Program-made: the position numbers and the translations under genes
Source: Amphritea sp. 1_MG-2023
Lineage (GTDB): Bacteria; Pseudomonadota; Gammaproteobacteria; Pseudomonadales; Balneatricaceae
Length of the DNA stretch: 64,000 bases
Direction of reading: 5' to 3'
Assembly (NCBI RefSeq): GCF_030547545.1
Contig: NZ_JAUOQE010000019.1
Location: 1-64,000 of the forward strand
Part shown: positions 58,419 to 64,000 of the stretch, piece after piece
Position numbering within the stretch: the stretch's first letter is position 1
Layout: every line of letters starts with the position of its first letter
The notes under the pieces: model-generated
What the model was told of the DNA's origin: nothing
Database searches by the model: none
The model's input: only the letters and a program-made list of their open reading frames with translations

Positions 58419-59365
58419 CGATTTATAAGTTCGCGTAAGAGTTTCAAGAGCCTGAATCGCTTACTCGGCACGTGAGTCAACATACTATAAGGCGTTTGAA
58501 CTGCACCAAACCCTCTGAAAAATCGCTCAATGGGTTCAATCATAGAACCTTCAAAATCAAAACGTTGTGTTACTGTCGAAGAAAATTTGATAGCCTCCCA
58601 CATACATAAACTGGTTGCGCCGCTGTTACGTAACTCCGGATTTCCACCACCCATTAGATAATAAGCCGATTGCTCATCCCATATGATTAAGACCCCTGCG
58701 TGATTTTGACCTTTATCATCCTGGGCAATAAACCACTGACATTGGTTACGCTTTTTAGCTTCTGTAACCATTTTTATTATAAAGCTGGGAGAATATGGCA
58801 TGGCCTTACCCTGCCGAGAAAACGTCATTTTATTAAGCGCAATAAAATCATCAATAGATAAGTCCGTTCTAACCTTAAGCTTGACTTTATTTGTAGCTTT
58901 TCGTATTTCTCTTCGAATATTTTCTTGTAGGTTAGCCCAAACATAATCAATATCTGATAAGTCTTCGATCACGTATGTGTATCTAGTCGTTTGCTCAAAG
59001 CCTCTCCAAAAAAAGGGCAACCAATTTTGCATACTATGATGCCATGTTTGATTAAAATAGGCGTATTCTGGCAGTTGGTCGATCAACATTCCCATTAGCT
59101 CTTTTTCGGTCGATAACTGTTTTGCATACTTTGCATTGGTTGGACGAATCCAAGGCCCAAGGGTTTGCGTCAGGGCAGGCTTAGAAATAACCGTCATTCC
59201 TAAACGAGACGAACGAGTATATGGCATACTCGCTACCACCACTCCTCCTTTCTCAACGAGGCACACATCCCAGTTATCTCCAGCAACAGCGTCTAACCAC
59301 CAGGCCTGTGAAAAAAGAGGGATTGATGGCTCATCGCTACAAAGCTTACGATAAATCTCTTTCAA
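58415..59365 (-). CDS. GNAT/FemAB-like acyltransferase
   Basis: 316 residues with the double-GNAT look of FemAB/BioF2-type acyltransferases: SQAWWLDAVAG, ENIRREIRKATNKVKLKV (~160), a helical middle and AGVLIIWDEQSAYYLMGGG (~235), then the C-terminal FDFEGSMIEPIERFFRGFG, which is typical of this family in polysaccharide clusters. It may acylate an amino sugar. Coupled to the deacetylase-like gene by a four-base overlap. Confidence 0.75.
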   Translation of the reverse strand: MKEIYRKLCSDEPSIPLFSQAWWLDAVAGDNWDVCLVEKGGVVVASMPYTRSSRLGMTVISKPALTQTLGPWIRPTNAKYAKQLSTEKELMGMLIDQLPEYAYFNQTWHHSMQNWLPFFWRGFEQTTRYTYVIEDLSDIDYVWANLQENIRREIRKATNKVKLKVRTDLSIDDFIALNKMTFSRQGKAMPYSPSFIIKMVTEAKKRNQCQWFIAQDDKGQNHAGVLIIWDEQSAYYLMGGGNPELRNSGATSLCMWEAIKFSSTVTQRFDFEGSMIEPIERFFRGFGAVQTPYSMLTHVPSKRFRLLKLLRELINR

Positions 59366-60324
59366 AAAAATAAGTCCTTCTCAAATGGATAACTAGTAAT
59401 AATTCCATCTAAATACTCTTGTTCTTCTCGCGCTAGCTCAGAAAAACAATCCTTCTCAAAAACAGGTAATAGACCTGCCTCTTTCGGCTTTACACCTATC
59501 CATTTCGCAAGACCTTGCAACAGAAATTGGTTTAAATTTTTATAATGAATAACTTTAATATTGTTTTGAGGAAACAAATTTAAATCATCAGATATTTGTT
59601 TCTCTAAGAAGTATACTTGCGCCGCACACTTAACACTTTCTGACAAACCCATCAACTCCTCAACATTCGGCGGCATAACACTCCACCAAGAGTTTACATC
59701 AACCCCAAGCTTCTCCCTAGCTTTCAAAATTGATCGTATAACAAAACGCGGGTCCCTTCTCAAGAAAATAATTTTAGCATTAGGAAACGCTTTATTAATA
59801 AACCTTAATCTTTGACCAGCATTTAAATTCTTAAAAACTACAGGCTTACCATATTTATTTGTAATTGCTGTTATTTCTTCTCTAATTTCTTTTACCATTT
59901 TATCTGTCACGTCATCATGATTTATAAAATGTCTATCTCTTGGCAACCATCTATACCAAAAGCTACCGCATTCACTGGGTGAATGTAGTCCTTTTGTCGA
60001 CCCATGATTAGAGGAAAAGCAGTTATGTGCTTTTTGCTTAAAAAACAAGTTACTCAACCAAAACCCAAAAAAAAGATTTTTATTAAACCTGCAAGCCAAG
60101 TTGTCAATATAAAGAACATCTAATTGATTTGTTAGAGTTTGATATAAAATTGTTGACCCCGTTCTTGGTGCCCCAATGATAAACATTGGTTGATGCTTAA
60201 TTGAAGCTTCAGCATATTTTTTACATTGACTTTTTTCCCATATTTTTATGACAGGTGAAGTTAATGAGATTATTTTACATATAATAAAAAAACAATACCT
60301 TTTAGGATCTAGATATTTATCCAA
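59362..60324 (-). CDS. sulfotransferase family protein
   Basis: 320 residues. The PAPS-binding loop is FIIGAPRTGSTIL (51-58 core), and the 3'-phosphate motif is IFLRRDPRFVIRSI (~185). The N-terminus is hydrophobic (CFFIICKIISLTSPVI), perhaps a membrane anchor. Acceptor could be a sugar of the O-unit or a lipid. Sulfotransferases are uncommon in O-antigen clusters. Coupled to the GNAT gene. Confidence 0.8.
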   Translation of the reverse strand: MDKYLDPKRYCFFIICKIISLTSPVIKIWEKSQCKKYAEASIKHQPMFIIGAPRTGSTILYQTLTNQLDVLYIDNLACRFNKNLFFGFWLSNLFFKQKAHNCFSSNHGSTKGLHSPSECGSFWYRWLPRDRHFINHDDVTDKMVKEIREEITAITNKYGKPVVFKNLNAGQRLRFINKAFPNAKIIFLRRDPRFVIRSILKAREKLGVDVNSWWSVMPPNVEELMGLSESVKCAAQVYFLEKQISDDLNLFPQNNIKVIHYKNLNQFLLQGLAKWIGVKPKEAGLLPVFEKDCFSELAREEQEYLDGIITSYPFEKDLFF

Positions 60325-60325
60325 A

Positions 60326-61588
60326 TTAACCTCGTATTCTCACGTGCGAGTAAATCAAAATATAAAAAAACATATAATAAACAGACAAGACCACAACCAA
60401 AAAATTCAAAAACTCTTCAAAACTCAACTCTAAATAGTCACTTAAATAAATTACAGTTAAATAGAGCCCTAAAAGACCGAGCTGCCAAATCATACCTAAT
60501 TTGTTTTTTTTATTAATTTGATTTGTTACGGTTAGTGGAGAAACAACAAATCTAACCATAAAAAATGGAACCATGATCTTGGCATAGCTACCAGCCACAA
60601 GCCAATCACTCCCAAAAACGTAATAAAAAATATCTTCCACAACAAAATACAAAACAAAATAAAATGGCAAACCGATAAGCACTAACTTCTTACTTGCACT
60701 TATAAAGCTGTTATAAGCACTACCTGTCTCTTGCTGCTCTTTACTTGCTTCTTGAAAATAAACTTTTCCGATAGCACTACCTATTAAACTAGCTGGCATA
60801 CCTAGCACTCTCTCAGTAAAGCTATAATAACCTAAGGTTGATAAACCATAAAACATTGAAATTATAACATTATTAATATTCTGCGAAAGCGTATTGAACA
60901 AACCTGCCCAGAGCGTAAACCTAGGAAAGTCTTTATACTTTTTAGCTAAGGCAATAATCTTTATTTTATTAACAGATACCGCTATTTTTTTCCTGCCTAG
61001 ATTTTTAATTAGTCTCGAATTAGCCACTAATTGAGACAATAGTTGTCCTGTTATTAGACCTACGACTCCTCCCTTCAAAACACCTATACTTAGTTGACTT
61101 GCAGCACCTACTATAGATTTTGAAACAGCCGCATTCCTTATATCTTTATAATATTTATTCCTAACATTATAATAATTAAGCAAATTAAAAACACCCGTAA
61201 GAAAGACAGCTACAGGTACAAAGTAAAGCCAAAATTCTATTTCTTGGTTCCCCAATAAATTCCTTATATTTTCATTTAAAAAAAACACGATAAAACCAAG
61301 CAAAAAAGATATTACTGCACATATTGCAAAACCCAAAACCAATAAATTAATTGCATCACTGTCCTTTTTAGGCAGCATAATAGCAAGCTCATACCGTCCA
61401 TTAACAATGCTTCCGAACACAGCTGAAATTGTTGCAAATAAGCTTAAAATCCCAAAATCTTCTGGTGTATAAATACGTGTAAGAATTGGACTAATTGCAA
61501 TAGGAATAGCTTGCGCGATAGAAGCCCCAGTTATAAGAGTTAATACATTTCGAGAAAACTCACTTCCCTTAAAAAACCTATTGATCAT
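60326..61588 (-). CDS. wzx: oligosaccharide flippase (Wzx family)
   Basis: 420 residues, about 12-14 hydrophobic segments, starting with the polysaccharide-transport family pattern (ASIAQAIPIAISPILTRIYT, PEDFGILSLFATI). Flips undecaprenyl-linked O-units to the periplasm. AT-rich. No Wzy polymerase is recognised in the window; it may lie beyond the right edge. Confidence 0.87.
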   Translation of the reverse strand: MINRFFKGSEFSRNVLTLITGASIAQAIPIAISPILTRIYTPEDFGILSLFATISAVFGSIVNGRYELAIMLPKKDSDAINLLVLGFAICAVISFLLGFIVFFLNENIRNLLGNQEIEFWLYFVPVAVFLTGVFNLLNYYNVRNKYYKDIRNAAVSKSIVGAASQLSIGVLKGGVVGLITGQLLSQLVANSRLIKNLGRKKIAVSVNKIKIIALAKKYKDFPRFTLWAGLFNTLSQNINNVIISMFYGLSTLGYYSFTERVLGMPASLIGSAIGKVYFQEASKEQQETGSAYNSFISASKKLVLIGLPFYFVLYFVVEDIFYYVFGSDWLVAGSYAKIMVPFFMVRFVVSPLTVTNQINKKNKLGMIWQLGLLGLYLTVIYLSDYLELSFEEFLNFLVVVLSVYYMFFYILIYSHVRIRG

Positions 61589-62420
61589 AAAATAATTCTT
61601 TTGAAATTATAGGTAAAGCTTGTTTAGCATGCTCTTTGGCACCGACTTCATTAATATGATGAGTATCATAAAATATTAACTCACCATTCCAGTAAGGAGT
61701 CCGCTTAAACAAATTAATTTCATCCAACTCTATAAATTTAATTTTTTTATTTTCTGAGACTGATAAGTCTCTTAATAAATCATTTGTAGACAAGCGCCTC
61801 TTATCAAGGCCTATTGATGCATCTACACCCAAATATTCAAACTTTCTACTACGCTGAGGATGATAATTCAACAACGATTCTTGACTAAGTATATATATCG
61901 TACCCCCCTTATTTATTTCTTCTAAAAATATATCAAGTGCATATCTAAATGCCTCACTTTGTAACAAAATAAGAAAAGGAGATATTAAATAAAATTGAAT
62001 CTCGACGGCTAATGACAAAGTTTGCAGTAGTGGTTTCTCATAACTTGCAGGGGCAAAGTAATTGTTACTAGCAAACCATACTGTTTTCTCTAGTCCTTTT
62101 TTAAAAACTTTAAAATCTTGAGGCAATAAAAATACAGCAGAAATCAACGCTACAATTAACAGCATAGTAAAGTATGCAGGGGCTATACGTTTAATACGAC
62201 TCAAATAAAAGTATTTTAACGTAACCAAGATGTTATATTCAGGACAAGACTTCCTATCAAGCAGGATAGACGTTATCAAAAAACCTGATATAACTAAAAA
62301 GACATCCACCCCAACAAAGCCGCCAGGCAACCAAGTAGGGTTTAAATGAAAAACCATCACAGCGATAACAGCAACGGCTCTTAAACTCTGTATCTCTGGA
62401 CGAAAATAATTTGATCTCAT
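61578..62420 (-). pseudogene. acyltransferase-3/SGNH protein with large internal deletion
   Basis: The frame is open for 280 residues, but it joins two ends of a protein normally about 650 long. Residues 1-153 are the N-terminal half of an OafA/YrhL acyltransferase-3 domain (RPEIQSLRAVAVIAVMVFH, GGFVGVDVFLVISGFLI, RIKRIAPAY, SLAVEIQFYL). From ~154 (about 61960) the sequence is the C-terminal end of an SGNH hydrolase domain, with the D252-x-x-H255 block (YDTHHINEVGAKEHA). About half the membrane domain and the SGNH nucleophile region are missing, so O-acetylation activity is unlikely. Overlaps both neighbours, so the deletion kept the frame. Confidence 0.75.
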
Positions 62421-63538
62421 GAAACTGCAACTTGAGAAATATTTCGCGATTTAGTTTGTTCGAGATATGGGTGCATTGGTAAACTGAAAACACTTCGCGC
62501 TAATTTTTCTGCAACAGGAAAAGATCCTTCTGTGTAATTCAATATTTCAAAAACACTTTGCTGATGCATACAGGTAGCATAATAAATCATGGTTGGGATA
62601 CCTTGCTCTTTATACTTTTTCATTTCAGCATCTCGTTTATCAGAAACCAATGTATATTGTGCCCAAGAGCTAATATAGCCTTCTGGTACTTGAGGGGTTT
62701 TATACTGACTTGACAGAGTGTTTTCGTAGTTTTTTGCTGCTTTATTACGGTTTATTAACTCTTGCGGAAATTCTGCTAATTTTTCTAATAAAATCGCAGC
62801 TTGAATAGTGTCTAGGCGACTATTCATCCCAATACGAACATTGTCATATTTATCACTGCCTTTACCGTGCGCTCTTAATGATTTTAATAACTCCGCGTAT
62901 TCGTCATTATTTGTAAAAACAGCACCACCATCACCGTAACAACCCAATGGTTTTGCAGGAAAGAAACTAGTAGTGGCAATATCACCAAAGCTTCCAGCAA
63001 ATCTTTTGCTACCTTGCTGGTTAGTAATTGAACCTCCAAAGCCTTGGGCTGCATCTTCAATCAGCTTTAAGTTATATTTTTCTGCTATACGCTCTAGTTC
63101 AGAGTAGTGAGCTGGCAAGCCAAATAGATCTACGGCAACAATAGCTGTTGGATTCAGTTTCCCTTCTGCAATCGTTTGTCTTATGCGTTTTTCTAGGTCA
63201 ATAGGACAAATATTAAATGTCGCTTCGTCTGAATCTACGAATACTGGCGTTGCCTTTTGAAAGGCTATGGTTTCTGCTGTCGCAAAAAAGGTGAAGGTTG
63301 GACAAAAAACAGCGTCGCCTTCTTTAATGTCTAAAACCATCATGGCGAGAGTCAATGCATCCGTTCCATTAGCACAGGTAATTGCATGCTTAACCCCCAC
63401 GTATCCGGCAAGCTTATCTTCTAACTCTTGTACTTCTGGCCCCATTATATATTGGCCATGATTTAGTACATTTTGAATGCGCTTATCAATACGTGCTTTT
63501 AAATGTTGATACTGAGCAGCCAAATCGATAAATTGCAT
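62417..63538 (-). CDS. wbpE: DegT/DnrJ/EryC1 aminotransferase (WbpE-like)
   Basis: PLP-dependent sugar aminotransferase of 373 residues: CANGTDALTLAM (~55-66), DAAQGFGG with the PLP aspartate (162), and the PLP lysine K196 in SFFPAKPLGCYGDGGA. Closest by eye to WbpE, which forms the 3-amino group of UDP-GlcNAc3NA on the way to UDP-ManNAc3NAcA. The last residues (KSRNISQVAVS) differ from the usual helix but the length is normal. Two bases after the wbpD-like gene. Confidence 0.9.
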   Translation of the reverse strand: MQFIDLAAQYQHLKARIDKRIQNVLNHGQYIMGPEVQELEDKLAGYVGVKHAITCANGTDALTLAMMVLDIKEGDAVFCPTFTFFATAETIAFQKATPVFVDSDEATFNICPIDLEKRIRQTIAEGKLNPTAIVAVDLFGLPAHYSELERIAEKYNLKLIEDAAQGFGGSITNQQGSKRFAGSFGDIATTSFFPAKPLGCYGDGGAVFTNNDEYAELLKSLRAHGKGSDKYDNVRIGMNSRLDTIQAAILLEKLAEFPQELINRNKAAKNYENTLSSQYKTPQVPEGYISSWAQYTLVSDKRDAEMKKYKEQGIPTMIYYATCMHQQSVFEILNYTEGSFPVAEKLARSVFSLPMHPYLEQTKSRNISQVAVS

Positions 63539-63539
63539 G

Positions 63540-64000
63540 TTAATTAACCTTCTTTACTACCTTATTAGCAAGTACGTACTTTTCTTGAGTATGCAGACAA
63601 ACCGCTTCAGCTTCTCCTGTGACAGGTAAGTCTAACTGCTCCCCAAACTCACTCATCCATCCGATCTGCTTAGCGGGAACGCCAACCATCAATGCATAAG
63701 GAGGTACATCGTGCTTCACAACAGCACCCGCCCCTATAAATGCGAATTTACCGATGGTTACACCGCAAACAATGGTGCAGTTCGCCCCTAAGGTCGCCCC
63801 TTTTTTAACTACTGTATTGCGGTATTCATTTTTACGTTCAACCAAAGCACGGGGGTTATAGACATTGGTAAATACCATACTGGGCCCACAAAATACCCCG
63901 TCTTCTAGCGTAACGTTGTCATATACAGAGACATTATTTTGAATTTTACAGTTATCACCGATAACAACGTTATTAGCCACGAATACATTCTGACCTAGGG
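63540..64000 (-). CDS. wbpD: UDP-2-acetamido-3-amino-glucuronate N-acetyltransferase (WbpD-like), 5' end outside window
   Basis: Left-handed beta-helix (hexapeptide repeat) acetyltransferase; about 153 residues are in the window. The stretch [20 protein letters not shown], then [20 protein letters not shown] and [17 protein letters not shown] follows P. aeruginosa WbpD closely. The frame stays open and homologous up to the edge ([14 protein letters not shown]), so the GTG at 63980 is not the true start and roughly 40 residues lie outside. It acetylates the amine made by WbpE. Confidence 0.9.
   Translation of the reverse strand, partial: LGQNVFVANNVVIGDNCKIQNNVSVYDNVTLEDGVFCGPSMVFTNVYNPRALVERKNEYRNTVVKKGATLGANCTIVCGVTIGKFAFIGAGAVVKHDVPPYALMVGVPAKQIGWMSEFGEQLDLPVTGEAEAVCLHTQEKYVLANKVVKKVN

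Overview
The window is chromosomal DNA of a gammaproteobacterium, most likely a marine Pseudomonadales/Oceanospirillales-type species. The gene order trpGDC / OsmC gene ... trpE / gph / rpe ... murU-amgK / lptD-surA-pdxA-rsmA-apaG-apaH-glpE / cca / folK-folB / plsY / tsaD / rpsU-yqeY-dnaG-rpoD is, from memory, close to the order around PA0576-PA0653 of Pseudomonas aeruginosa. GC content looks close to one half over most of the window and is clearly lower in the last ~11 kb. Betaine-type transporters (a BCCT carrier and a ProVWX-type ABC system) and high-osmolarity themes fit a marine lifestyle.

Layout. 0-3.5 kb: OsmC-family gene, trpC, trpD, trpG and folX, all on the minus strand. 3.8-4.4 kb: a VF530-like DNA-binding protein. 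4.4-13 kb: an apparent small-molecule (betaine or amino/imino acid) uptake and catabolism island: RidA, BCCT carrier, M19 dipeptidase and an aldehyde dehydrogenase, divergent from a LysR regulator, followed by an uncharacterised two-gene unit. The same ATAAG-N5-CTTAT palindrome lies in front of the catabolic operon and in front of the unknown pair, which suggests one regulon. 13-15 kb: a TSUP permease and a lone PD-(D/E)xK (HsdR_N-like) protein. 15.3-19.2 kb: proVWX-like ABC transporter and a divergent MarR regulator with a palindromic intergenic region. 19.4-20.5 kb: a COG0523 metallochaperone behind a Zur-box-like palindrome. 20.6-25.1 kb: trpE with a long leader containing a strong terminator, an NhaR-like LysR gene, gph and rpe. 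25.2-38.3 kb: envelope and housekeeping genes (DUF3530, djlA, murU, amgK, lptD, surA, pdxA, rsmA, apaG, apaH, glpE, cca, pteridine reductase). 38.4-42.2 kb: M48 protease, LemA, folK, folB and a small exported DUF2845 protein. 42.3-49.3 kb: plsY, tsaD, the rpsU-yqeY-dnaG-rpoD macromolecular synthesis cluster and a tRNA with CAT anticodon.

49.3-50.5 kb is non-coding and is the most repetitive part of the window: tandem copies of the 3' tail of the tRNA, interrupted and followed by a mosaic of several REP-like repeat families. 50.5-64 kb is one tightly packed minus-strand O-antigen/polysaccharide cluster (WbpM-, WbpL-, WbpE- and WbpD-like proteins, three glycosyltransferases, deacetylase-like, FemAB/GNAT-like and sulfotransferase proteins, a Wzx flippase, and an acyltransferase that appears to have lost its middle). 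It runs off the right edge inside the wbpD-like gene.

The items most worth following up are the unknown 573-residue + DUF3726 pair tied to the LysR regulon, the tRNA-tail repeat array, and the trpE leader, which has tandem 13-mers and a terminator but no visible Trp-rich leader peptide.
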